Positions 7,842 through 16,581 of a DNA stretch of 32,840 bases are shown here, piece after piece (position 1 is the stretch's first letter; every line of letters starts with the position of its first letter). The notes under the pieces are model-generated. The model was not told the DNA's origin. It saw only the letters and a program-made list of their open reading frames with translations, and did not search any database. Made by a program: the position numbers and the translations under genes. Location: contig CAAEUZ010000032.1 in assembly GCA_900759385.1 (NCBI GenBank), positions 1 to 32,840 of the forward strand. The letters are read 5' to 3'. The stretch comes from an uncultured Oscillospiraceae bacterium (lineage in GTDB: Bacteria > Bacillota > Clostridia > Oscillospirales > Oscillospiraceae).

Positions 7842-7860
7842 AGGCAAAAACTAATTGCCT
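7842..7860. promoter_or_regulatory. inverted repeat in the htrA promoter region
   Basis: AGGCAA (7842-7847) and TTGCCT (7855-7860) form a spaced palindrome. It lies 34-52 bases upstream of the htrA start, beside an AT-rich TACTATACAAT stretch on the minus strand that could hold the -10. It may be an operator; there is no T run to make it a terminator of the kinase gene. Confidence 0.35.
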
Positions 7861-7910
7861 ATGAATAAAATCAGAACATTTTGTAAACGTGTCGCTGGAA
7901 ATGCGGGATG

Positions 7911-9446
7911 TCACTGCGGGCCGTCGGGTGCGTCGGAGCCGCCCTCGGCCGGGGTTTTGCGGCGCTTGGCGTCGCTCCTGGCGGCCTTGGCGGCGGCTTT
8001 TTCCGCCTTGGCCTTCTCGCTCCTGGGCTTCTCGCGGGTGAGCGTGAGCGTGAACACGAACTCGGTTACGCCGTCGGCACTGGTGACGGCTATGTCCTCG
8101 TTGTGCGCGTCCAGTATGCTCTTCACCAGGTAGAGGCCCAGGCCCACGCCGTCGCGGTCCTTGCTGCGGGAGCGGTCGGACTTGTGGAAGCGGTCGAAGA
8201 TGAGCGGCAGGTCGTCCGGCGGGATGGTGTCGCCGCGGTCCTTGACGGAGACGTAAGCCTTGCCGTTCTGCTTCCAGAGCGCCACGGTGATGGCGGTGCC
8301 GGGGTCGGCGAACTTGATGGCGTTGTCCAGCAGGTTGTATATCACCTGGGTTATGGAGTCCGGGTCCGCCGTGACCGTCATGTGGTCCTCGGGCAGCTGC
8401 AGGTCCATGCCCAGCTGTTTGTCCTCCGCCCGGGTGTCGAAGTTCAAAAGCGTGCGTATGATGAGCTCGTTGAGGTCGAAGTCGCGCCGCTTGGTGAGAT
8501 CCGTGCCCTCGCTGCGCATGCGGGACAGGCTGAGCATGTGCCGCACCAGGCGGCTCAGACGGCGGGTCTCGTCGGCGATGGTGGCCAGATATTTGTCCTC
8601 TTCCTCCTTGGGTATGGTGCCGTCCAGAATACCGTCGGCAAAGCCGGCGATGGTGGTCATGGGCGTCTTGAGCTCGTGCGAGACGTTGGCGATGAACTCG
8701 TTGCGCAGCTCCTCGCTGCGCTCGAGCGAGTCCGCCATGGCGTTGAAGGAGCTGGTCAGTGCGGCGAGCTCGTCGGTGCCCTTGTCCTCGCGCACGCGCA
8801 CGGAGAAGTCGCCGTGGGCGAAGCGCCGCGCGGCGGCGGTCATCTCGTCCAGGGGCTCGGACAGCTTCTTGGAGATCACCAGACTCATGACCAGGGCCAG
8901 CGAGAGCACGGCGAGGGCCACGGCCAGGAACACCCACAGGAAGGCCCCCCAGGCCCCGATGATGGTCGAGCGCATGGAGCTGACAAAGATGTAGCCGGAG
9001 TCCGGGTCGTCGGAGGAGATGGGCATGGCGTATATATAGCGCTGGGTGGCGAAGACGCCGCCAAGGTCGGAGACGGTGTTCAGCTCGCCGCTGGTGCTCA
9101 GCAGGCTCATGTTTTCATCGTCCACGCTGCGGCCTATGTGCTTGCAGGCGCCGGGGTCGTCGGAGCAGGAGACGATGAGGCCGTTGGCGTTGGTGACGAA
9201 GATGTCGTTGCCGGATATCTCCGAGGCCACGCTCAGGCTGATGCGCATGTCCCAGCTGTAATAGTCGTCGAACCCGGCTGTGTCCGCCATATGCGCCACC
9301 GCCTCGGCGTTGGACTTCATGGAATCGCGGTGCGAATTGATAATGAAGTTCTGGCCGAGAAAGACGAGCGCCACGCCGACGATAAGGAAGCTCAGGAGCA
9401 CCATCACCGCCGTGGAGAGGAAGTTCTTGAAGTATATGCTTTTCAT
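7911..9446 (-). CDS. sensor histidine kinase (HAMP, HisKA, HATPase_c)
   Basis: This is the membrane sensor of a two-component system, 511 residues. Helix 1 is at about 10-32, an extracytoplasmic Cache-like region at 33-162, helix 2 at 163-191, and a HAMP linker at 192-245. The phospho-acceptor is His257 in N-V-S-H-E-L-K-T-P. The N box is N-L-L-D-N-A-I-K at 371-378, and the G2 box is G-V-G-L-G-L-Y at about 433-439. The G1 box reads D-R-G-D-T-I at 403-408 rather than the usual D-x-G-x-G-I. The last 40 residues are a Lys/Ala/Arg-rich tail outside any domain. The start ATG overlaps the regulator stop in ATGA, so translation is coupled. No strong Shine-Dalgarno site is seen. Confidence 0.93.
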   Translation of the reverse strand: MKSIYFKNFLSTAVMVLLSFLIVGVALVFLGQNFIINSHRDSMKSNAEAVAHMADTAGFDDYYSWDMRISLSVASEISGNDIFVTNANGLIVSCSDDPGACKHIGRSVDDENMSLLSTSGELNTVSDLGGVFATQRYIYAMPISSDDPDSGYIFVSSMRSTIIGAWGAFLWVFLAVALAVLSLALVMSLVISKKLSEPLDEMTAAARRFAHGDFSVRVREDKGTDELAALTSSFNAMADSLERSEELRNEFIANVSHELKTPMTTIAGFADGILDGTIPKEEEDKYLATIADETRRLSRLVRHMLSLSRMRSEGTDLTKRRDFDLNELIIRTLLNFDTRAEDKQLGMDLQLPEDHMTVTADPDSITQVIYNLLDNAIKFADPGTAITVALWKQNGKAYVSVKDRGDTIPPDDLPLIFDRFHKSDRSRSKDRDGVGLGLYLVKSILDAHNEDIAVTSADGVTEFVFTLTLTREKPRSEKAKAEKAAAKAARSDAKRRKTPAEGGSDAPDGPQ

Positions 9447-10150
9447 TTTGCGGTATCCGCGGGGTTCTCGTTCACTTCGAACTTGTAGCCCACGCCCCAG
9501 ACCGTCTTGAGCGACCACTGGTCGCTCACTCCCTCGAGCTTTTCGCGCAGGCGCTTGATGTGCACGTCCACGGTGCGCGAGTCGCCGAAGTAGTCGAAGC
9601 CCCAGACCTCGTCGAGCAGCTGGTTGCGTGTGAAGACGCGGTTGGGGGAGGCGGCGAGGTGATAGAGCAGCTCCATCTCCTTGGGCGGGGTGTCTATCTT
9701 CTTGCCGTCCACGATGAGCTCATAGCTGTCCAGGTTGACGACCAGCTTGTCGTACACGAGCTTCTTCTCGGCCGGGGCGGCGACGCCGTCGGCGCGGCGC
9801 ATGACGGCGTGGATGCGGGCGATGAGCTCCTTGACCTCAAAGGGCTTGGTGACATAGTCGTCTGCGCCCATCTCCAGGCCGCTGACCTTGTCGTAGGTCT
9901 CGCCCTTGGCGGTGAGCATGATGATGGGGACCTGGGAGGTGCGGCGGATCTCCTTGCAGACCTGCCAGCCGTCCATGACGGGCAGCATGATGTCCAGCAG
10001 GATGACGTCCGGCTCGACCTCGCCCGCGAGGCGCAGGCCCTGGCCGCCGTCGGAGGCGATGGAGACCTCAAACCCGTCTTTTTCCAGATAGAGCCTGAGC
10101 AGTTCGGCTATGTTCTTGTCGTCCTCTACTACGAGAGCTTTTTTGTTCAT
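9443..10150 (-). CDS. OmpR/PhoB-family response regulator
   Basis: This 235-residue cytoplasmic transcription factor is the partner of the kinase that follows. The receiver domain (1-115) has the acidic pair Glu9-Asp10-Asp11, phospho-acceptor Asp53, Thr80 and Lys102. The C-terminal winged helix (about 130-228) is of the OmpR type, with the G-D-S-R-T-V-D-V-H-I-K-R-L-R recognition region. The ATG at 10150 has GGAGG seven bases upstream. A TATAAT -10 with a CTCAC/GTGAG inverted repeat lies upstream, so autoregulation is possible. Overall it resembles the WalR/ResD/PhoP group, but the target genes cannot be named from sequence. htrA, just downstream of the kinase, is a reasonable candidate. Confidence 0.95.
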   Translation of the reverse strand: MNKKALVVEDDKNIAELLRLYLEKDGFEVSIASDGGQGLRLAGEVEPDVILLDIMLPVMDGWQVCKEIRRTSQVPIIMLTAKGETYDKVSGLEMGADDYVTKPFEVKELIARIHAVMRRADGVAAPAEKKLVYDKLVVNLDSYELIVDGKKIDTPPKEMELLYHLAASPNRVFTRNQLLDEVWGFDYFGDSRTVDVHIKRLREKLEGVSDQWSLKTVWGVGYKFEVNENPADTAK

Positions 10151-10191
10151 GTATATTCCTCCAAAAGCGGTAACGCTGATAATCTGCCTAA

Positions 10192-10219
10192 ATTATAGCT
10201 TTTTCCTCACACGGGTGAG
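10192..10219 (-). promoter_or_regulatory. promoter of the two-component operon
   Basis: On the minus strand TATAAT lies at 10197-10192. The -35 region has no good TTGACA but contains the inverted repeat CTCAC (10206-10210) and GTGAG (10215-10219). A weak -35 covered by a palindrome is typical of activated promoters, so a regulator site is plausible. Confidence 0.5.
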
Positions 10220-10306
10220 TTAATATTTTGTGAATTAAAGATGTGCCTGTCCTGAACAAAAGGATATAGAAGAATTTACAAATCCTTCTGCGGCGGATGA
10301 CAGCAT

Positions 10307-10334
10307 AAAGGGCCGGCTGTCAGCCGGCCCTTTT
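10307..10334 (-). terminator. bidirectional hairpin after WG-repeat gene
   Basis: An 11-bp perfect stem (10307-10317 with 10323-10333) with a TGTCA loop lies 17 bases past the WG-repeat lipoprotein stop. Only TTT follows on the minus strand and TTTT on the plus strand, so it is a modest terminator. Confidence 0.7.
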
Positions 10335-10350
10335 CAGATGACATTTGTGT

Positions 10351-11799
10351 TCAGTCCGCCCCGCCTGTGGGCACGCGGAATATCCACTCGCCGCCGGAGC
10401 GCTTCCAGCCGCAGCTCGTGCCGTCCACGCACCAGGCGCAGCCGTCAACAACACGGCCGGTGCAGCCGTCGGCCACAAAGACGCCGTCGGCGTCGTAGAG
10501 CGAGGCGGTTTCCGGGTTGTAGATGTATGTTTCGCCCGTGGCCTCGTCCTGCACGAAGCTGCACGCGCCGTAGATGACCACGCGGCTGTACTCGTCCATG
10601 ACGGCCTGGCTGCCGTCCGCCAGCTCGACCAGCCAGAGGCTGCCGCTGCGGCCGAGGAGGGAACTGGCCCCGGAGAAGTACACCTGGCTTCCGTCGGCCA
10701 GGAACACGCGCACGCCGGTCTCGCCCTTCACCCAGAAGCCGCCGTCGGTCGGCACGCCGGTGTAGCCGTAAAACACCGCCTGCTCGAAGGTGGTGGTGCT
10801 GTAATAGGTGCCGTCGGCGTCTATGCTGCCGTAGCTGAGCGTGACCTCGCTCACGCCGGGCAGCTCCAGCATGACGGCGCCCGTGGTGTCGATAATCTGC
10901 CACATGCCGCCGCCGTAGACGGCCGCGTAGCCGCCGGTAAAGCTGGTGGCCTGCTCGTACTGCGGGGTGACCGTGTACTCGCCGTCGGTGTTTATATAGC
11001 CCCAGACGCCGTTGTTGCGCACGGCGGCGTAGCCCTCGGAGAAGGGCAGAGCGTCCTCAAAATAGCTGGTGCGGTTCTGGTCGCGGTTGAGGGCCGTGCC
11101 GTCGGCGCGCAGGAAGCTCTTGGAGCCGCTGGAGTAGGAGCACAGCATGAACCCGCTGCCGCACTGGGCGAGCGAGGACACCGTGCCCGCGGCCATCATG
11201 CTGCGGTCTGAGAAATTGGCCGTGTCAAAGAGCAGACTGCCGGACTCGTCGTAGCAGACGGCCAGATTGGCGTTCTCGTCCGTCACACACAGCACGCCCA
11301 GCTCCATCGGGTAGACCGCCGTGTAGACAAAGTCGGTGACCCAGCTGCCGTCCGCCCCGCACACGGCGTAGAGCCCCTCGCTGTTGAGCAGGATGTATAT
11401 ACCCAGGTACTCCGTATCGGCCCCGGACTGGTAGCTCGCGGTGGTGACGCTCTCCAGCACCGGGTCGAGGACTATCATGCCGTTCTCGGTCACCAGCCCG
11501 CCGCCGAAGGGCAGCAGGCGCCCGTAAGAGGTGGAGGCCGTGAGCGCGGTGAGCGTATCGCCTCCGGCGCGGCTGTAAACGGCCTCGAAGGGCACGTAAT
11601 CGGTCAGGGATTCGCGGTCGGTGGCGACGTTGGGCGCTATGACGCCGGTCTCGTCATCCGTGGTGCTGTTGCCCTCGGCGCGGTCAATGGCGGGGTCAAT
11701 GTACTCCTCGCGCACGGTGCTCCACTGCTCGGAGAGCCCGCAGCCGGTCAGCAGCAGCGCCAGGCACAGCGCCAGCGGTATTATCCTGTGTTTTTTCAT
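10351..11799 (-). CDS. WG-repeat lipoprotein
   Basis: The 482-residue protein begins with a lipoprotein signal whose lipobox L-L-T-G-C puts the modified cysteine at residue 20. The mature part contains irregular WG-type repeats, seen as G-V-W-G-Y-I-N-T-D-G-E and G-G-M-W-Q-I-I-D-T-T-G. Such repeats form beta-propeller-like surfaces in extracytoplasmic proteins, and their binding partners are mostly unknown. The ATG overlaps the upstream lipoprotein stop as ATGA, and GGAGG lies seven bases upstream, so the two genes are coupled. The coupling suggests that the two lipoproteins act together at the outer face of the membrane. No enzyme motif was seen. Confidence 0.85.
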   Translation of the reverse strand: MKKHRIIPLALCLALLLTGCGLSEQWSTVREEYIDPAIDRAEGNSTTDDETGVIAPNVATDRESLTDYVPFEAVYSRAGGDTLTALTASTSYGRLLPFGGGLVTENGMIVLDPVLESVTTASYQSGADTEYLGIYILLNSEGLYAVCGADGSWVTDFVYTAVYPMELGVLCVTDENANLAVCYDESGSLLFDTANFSDRSMMAAGTVSSLAQCGSGFMLCSYSSGSKSFLRADGTALNRDQNRTSYFEDALPFSEGYAAVRNNGVWGYINTDGEYTVTPQYEQATSFTGGYAAVYGGGMWQIIDTTGAVMLELPGVSEVTLSYGSIDADGTYYSTTTFEQAVFYGYTGVPTDGGFWVKGETGVRVFLADGSQVYFSGASSLLGRSGSLWLVELADGSQAVMDEYSRVVIYGACSFVQDEATGETYIYNPETASLYDADGVFVADGCTGRVVDGCAWCVDGTSCGWKRSGGEWIFRVPTGGAD

Positions 11800-12632
11800 T
11801 GAACCGCCTCCAAATAACCCTGCGAGGATATGAACGCCTGGCCCACGCTGCCCTGCAGCCAGAGCCAGAGGGTGCGCTCTGCGCTGTCCTCCGCGGCGCC
11901 GGAATCTACGCCCGCGAGCACGTCCAGGCCGAGCGTGTATTCACCGGAGCTTATGCTCTGGGCGGTGGGCTCCACCCCGTCCACGGCTATGATGCGGTAG
12001 CCGTCGGCGAGGCCCAGCAGCGAGCACTCGCTCCAGAACCCGAAACCTATGACGTTGTCGCCGGTGAGCGGCAGGCTCTCTCCGGTGACGAGGCTGCTGT
12101 CGCAGCCGATGAGCCGGTCAAGGGCCGCGATGGAACCGCTGCCCTCAGGCCGGGTGAGTATCTGTATCGTACCGCTGCCGCCATAGGTGCTCCACTGGTC
12201 CTCGCGGCCGGAGAAGATGGCCGCCAGCTCATCCGAGCTCAGGCTGCTTACGCTGCTGCCCTCGCCGACGAAGAAGACCAGCGCGTCCCGCGAGACGGGG
12301 GCCGTGTCTATGCCGGAAGGCATGTCCGAGCCCTCCGGCGCCACCACCACACCGGCCTCGCCGCCGGCGAGCTCCGCCCAGGCCGTGTCCGTCGCGCCGA
12401 AGTCCATGTGCCCGGCCGCCTCCTCGCGCGTGGTGCCGAGCATGATCGCCGTCACCGCCTCCATCAGCGGGGCGTAGGCCGAGCTGCCGGCAATGTCCGG
12501 GAACGTGCTCTCCGTATATGAGTAGTCGAGCGCCACGTCCGGCGTCTCCGTCGGGTCCGGCGCGAAGTCGCCGCAGGCGGCCAGACTCAGCATGAGCGCC
12601 GAGGCCGTCAGCAGCGCGGTAAGTTTTTTCAT
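11796..12632 (-). CDS. PstS-like substrate-binding lipoprotein
   Basis: The 278-residue protein has a lipobox L-S-L-A-A-C with Cys20 and looks like a type-2 periplasmic-binding fold of the PstS-like group. Supporting features are the S-S-A-Y-A-P-L-M-E-A-V start of the domain, the central V-S-R-D-A-L-V-F-F-V strand, S-S-D-E-L-A-A-I-F-S-G and R-P-E-G-S-G-S. The last three segments parallel phosphate-binding proteins. No PstC, PstA or PstB gene is nearby, so transport is not supported by context. It may be a ligand sensor or an orphan binding protein. The ATG at 12632 has GGGAGG seven bases upstream. A near-consensus promoter lies upstream, and the WG-repeat lipoprotein is coupled downstream. 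Confidence 0.78.
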   Translation of the reverse strand: MKKLTALLTASALMLSLAACGDFAPDPTETPDVALDYSYTESTFPDIAGSSAYAPLMEAVTAIMLGTTREEAAGHMDFGATDTAWAELAGGEAGVVVAPEGSDMPSGIDTAPVSRDALVFFVGEGSSVSSLSSDELAAIFSGREDQWSTYGGSGTIQILTRPEGSGSIAALDRLIGCDSSLVTGESLPLTGDNVIGFGFWSECSLLGLADGYRIIAVDGVEPTAQSISSGEYTLGLDVLAGVDSGAAEDSAERTLWLWLQGSVGQAFISSQGYLEAVQ

Positions 12633-12698
12633 CGTATGTCCTCCCGTAAGGGTGTTTGCCGCAGTGGTGCGGTGCCCGTGGCTTATTATATATACTTA

Positions 12699-12727
12699 AG
12701 AATAATCATTTATGAACAATCTGTCAA
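12699..12727 (-). promoter_or_regulatory. sigma-A promoter of the lipoprotein pair
   Basis: On the minus strand TTGACA (12727-12722) and TATTCT (12704-12699) are 17 bases apart in AT-rich DNA. The -35 is a perfect consensus. It diverges from the hrcA promoter only 18 bases away. Confidence 0.8.
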
Positions 12728-12744
12728 TTCTTCATTTGCCGCTA

Positions 12745-12773
12745 TTGACATATCCCGGCCCCGGTGCTATATT
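12745..12773 (+). promoter_or_regulatory. sigma-A promoter of the hrcA operon
   Basis: TTGACA (12745-12750) and TATATT (12768-12773) have a 17-base spacer. The -10 overlaps the first two bases of the CIRCE element, so HrcA bound there would block transcription. Confidence 0.92.
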
Positions 12774-12798
12774 AGCACTCGGAGGCTGAGAGTGCCAA
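12772..12798 (+). promoter_or_regulatory. CIRCE operator for HrcA
   Basis: TTAGCACTC (12772-12780), nine spacer bases, then GAGTGCCAA (12790-12798). The right arm differs from the consensus GAGTGCTAA by one base. It lies between the promoter and hrcA and is the known binding site of the HrcA repressor. The leader from 12799 to 12871 is GC-rich and holds a CCGGC/GCCGG hairpin. Confidence 0.96.
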
Positions 12799-12871
12799 AA
12801 GGACATCCGGCCCGGCCGATACAGCCGGCGGACGGCCCGGCAAAACCGGCGCACGGCCTCGTGAGGTGAAT

Positions 12872-13969
12872 ATGGCGCTGACCGAGAGAAAAAAGAAAAT
12901 ACTTGCCGCTGTGGTGGAAGAGTACGTCCGCACGGCGGAGCCGGTCGGTTCCAAGACCATCGCCCAGGTGGCGAATCTGGGCTGTAGCTCGGCCACGATA
13001 CGCAATGAGCTGGCGGAGCTGGCCTCGATGGGCTATCTGGAGCAGCCGCATACCAGCGCGGGACGGGTGCCGACGCCGCAGGGCTACCGCATCTATGTCA
13101 ACGAGCTCATGCAGCGGCAGAAGCTGTCCATCGAGGAGACGGAGGCCATAAACCGCAGCCTGAACGACAAGCTCAGCGAGCTCGACCATCTCATGAGCAA
13201 TGTGGGCGCGCTGGCGTCCAGCCTCACCAACTACCCGGCGATGGCCATAGCGGCCCCGCCGCCGGCGACAATAAAGCGCTTCGACCTCATATATATCGAC
13301 GCCAACACATTCATAATTGTCGCCATGATGAGCAATGATACCGTCAGGAACAAGCTCGTCCACCTGCCCGTAAGCGTGGGGCAGGACATGATCACCAAGC
13401 TCTCCGCCGTTTTCAACGCCAATTTCACCGGCATCACGGAGGACAAGATAACCTCCCTGACCATCCGGGCGGCGGAAAGGGCCGTGGACGACACCATGGG
13501 GCTCACTGGCGTCATAGCGTCGTTCGCCATTGAGATCCTCTCGGATTCCAAGTCCGGCGAGGCCTATGTGACGGGCGCCAACCGCCTGCTGGCCCAGCCG
13601 GAGTTCCAGGACCCCGCCAAGGCGCACGCGCTGATGAGCTACATCTCCGACGCCGAGCATATCAGGAACCTCCCGGACGTCTACGACGTGGGCGGCGAGG
13701 GCATCAAGGTGCTCATAGGCCCGGAGAACGTGGCCGAGGAGCTCAAGGACTCCTCCGTGGTGCTGGCCAGCTACGATATGGGCGACAACACCAAGGGCCT
13801 CATAGGCGTGGTGGGGCCGACAAGAATGGACTACTCCACCGTGGCCGCAAAGCTGGGGCTGATAGCCAAGGCGCTCAGCGAACGGCTTGGCGGCGGCATT
13901 GCCCCCCCAAAGGGCCTCGACAATAAACTCATTATAAAGGAAGATACGAATGAGCAGCAAGAAGAATAG
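12872..13969 (+). CDS. hrcA: heat-inducible transcription repressor HrcA
   Basis: HrcA is the repressor that binds CIRCE and is kept active by GroEL. The 365-residue protein has the N-terminal winged helix (E-R-K-K-K-I-L, then S-S-A-T-I-R-N-E-L and the T-S-A-G-R-V-P-T signature at about residues 59-66). It then has the GAF-like core and dimerisation insert of the family. The ATG at 12872 is chosen because GAGGTG lies just upstream; a GTG two codons earlier cannot be ruled out. It is first in the operon, so it represses its own synthesis. Its 3' end overlaps grpE by 20 bases. It ends in a Glu/Gln-rich tail, slightly longer than usual. Confidence 0.96.
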   Translation: MALTERKKKILAAVVEEYVRTAEPVGSKTIAQVANLGCSSATIRNELAELASMGYLEQPHTSAGRVPTPQGYRIYVNELMQRQKLSIEETEAINRSLNDKLSELDHLMSNVGALASSLTNYPAMAIAAPPPATIKRFDLIYIDANTFIIVAMMSNDTVRNKLVHLPVSVGQDMITKLSAVFNANFTGITEDKITSLTIRAAERAVDDTMGLTGVIASFAIEILSDSKSGEAYVTGANRLLAQPEFQDPAKAHALMSYISDAEHIRNLPDVYDVGGEGIKVLIGPENVAEELKDSSVVLASYDMGDNTKGLIGVVGPTRMDYSTVAAKLGLIAKALSERLGGGIAPPKGLDNKLIIKEDTNEQQEE

Positions 13970-14552
13970 GCCGGAAGACGCCGCTGTCCCCGAGCAGGAG
14001 ACCCCGGCAGAGCAGGCGGCGGAAAACGAAAAGCCCCCCGAAGCCGAAGCTACGGAGAGCCAGGAGGCCAAGAGCGAGGACACGAAGAGTGAGCCCGCCG
14101 CAGGCGACGGCAGCGCCGCCGCGGATGACTGCGCGGCCAAGGTACAGGCCGAGCACGACCGCTACCTCCGCCTCGCCGCTGAATACGACAACTACCGCAA
14201 GCGCTCCGCCCGCGAGCGCGAGAGCATTTACTCCGACGTGAGGGCGGACACCGTCACCAAGTTCCTGCCCGTGTACGACAACCTCGTGCGGGCGCTGGAG
14301 CAGTCCACCGCGGACGAGGCTTACCGCAAGGGCGTGGAGATGATCATGACCCAGTTCAAGGACATACTCGGCCGCCTGGGCGTCACGGAGATAGAGTCCG
14401 TGGGCCAGACCTTCGACCCCGCGCTCCACAACGCCGTCATGCACGACGTGGACGAGGAGCAGGGCGAGAACATAATCGTCCAGGAGCTGCAGAAAGGCTT
14501 CAGGATGGGCGACAAGGTGATCCGTTTCGCCATGGTCAAGGTAGTAAACTGA
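13950..14552 (+). CDS. grpE: nucleotide exchange factor GrpE
   Basis: GrpE releases ADP from DnaK. The 200-residue protein begins with an acidic, Ala/Glu/Ser-rich disordered head of about 60 residues. A long coiled-coil helix follows (about 62-110, containing A-E-Y-D-N-Y-R-K-R). The C-terminal beta domain holds the family signature near F-D-P-A-L-H-N-A-V and ends in V-I-R-F-A-M-V-K-V. The start lies 20 bases inside hrcA, with AAAGGA seven bases upstream. This overlap supports translational coupling. The next gene, dnaK, follows after 59 AT-rich bases without a terminator. Confidence 0.96.
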   Translation: MSSKKNRPEDAAVPEQETPAEQAAENEKPPEAEATESQEAKSEDTKSEPAAGDGSAAADDCAAKVQAEHDRYLRLAAEYDNYRKRSARERESIYSDVRADTVTKFLPVYDNLVRALEQSTADEAYRKGVEMIMTQFKDILGRLGVTEIESVGQTFDPALHNAVMHDVDEEQGENIIVQELQKGFRMGDKVIRFAMVKVVN

Positions 14553-14611
14553 CAAGGTCAGCAACCAAATTTATATATTAACCCTTTTAATTTATACTGG
14601 AGGAAATCATC

Positions 14612-16459
<1,848 letters not shown>

Positions 16460-16465
16460 TCACCA

Positions 16466-16542
16466 GCGCCGGGGAGCGCGGCTCCCCGGCGCGCCCAGCC
16501 TTATCATGGCGCCGCGCCGGGGCTTGTGACAGCTCCGGCGCG
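16466..16542 (+). other. two strong hairpins between dnaK and dnaJ
   Basis: Hairpin 1 has a perfect 12-bp stem (16466-16477 with 16481-16492) and a GCG loop. Hairpin 2 has an 11-bp stem with one G-T pair (16513-16523 with 16532-16542) and an eight-base loop. Neither is followed by a T run, so full termination is not expected. They could protect the dnaK 3' end or mark an RNA processing site that lets DnaK exceed DnaJ. Confidence 0.75.
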
Positions 16543-16581
16543 CGCTTGGCGTAAAAGGCCACAAATTGTGAGGTGAAGCAT

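Noticed and set aside
7842..7860. Terminator of the kinase gene
   Set aside because: Six-base arms and no T run after the stem on the minus strand.
14553..14611. Second CIRCE or separate promoter in front of dnaK
   Set aside because: The gap is AT-rich with -10-like hexamers, but no TTGACA-like box at proper distance and no TTAGCACTC arm.
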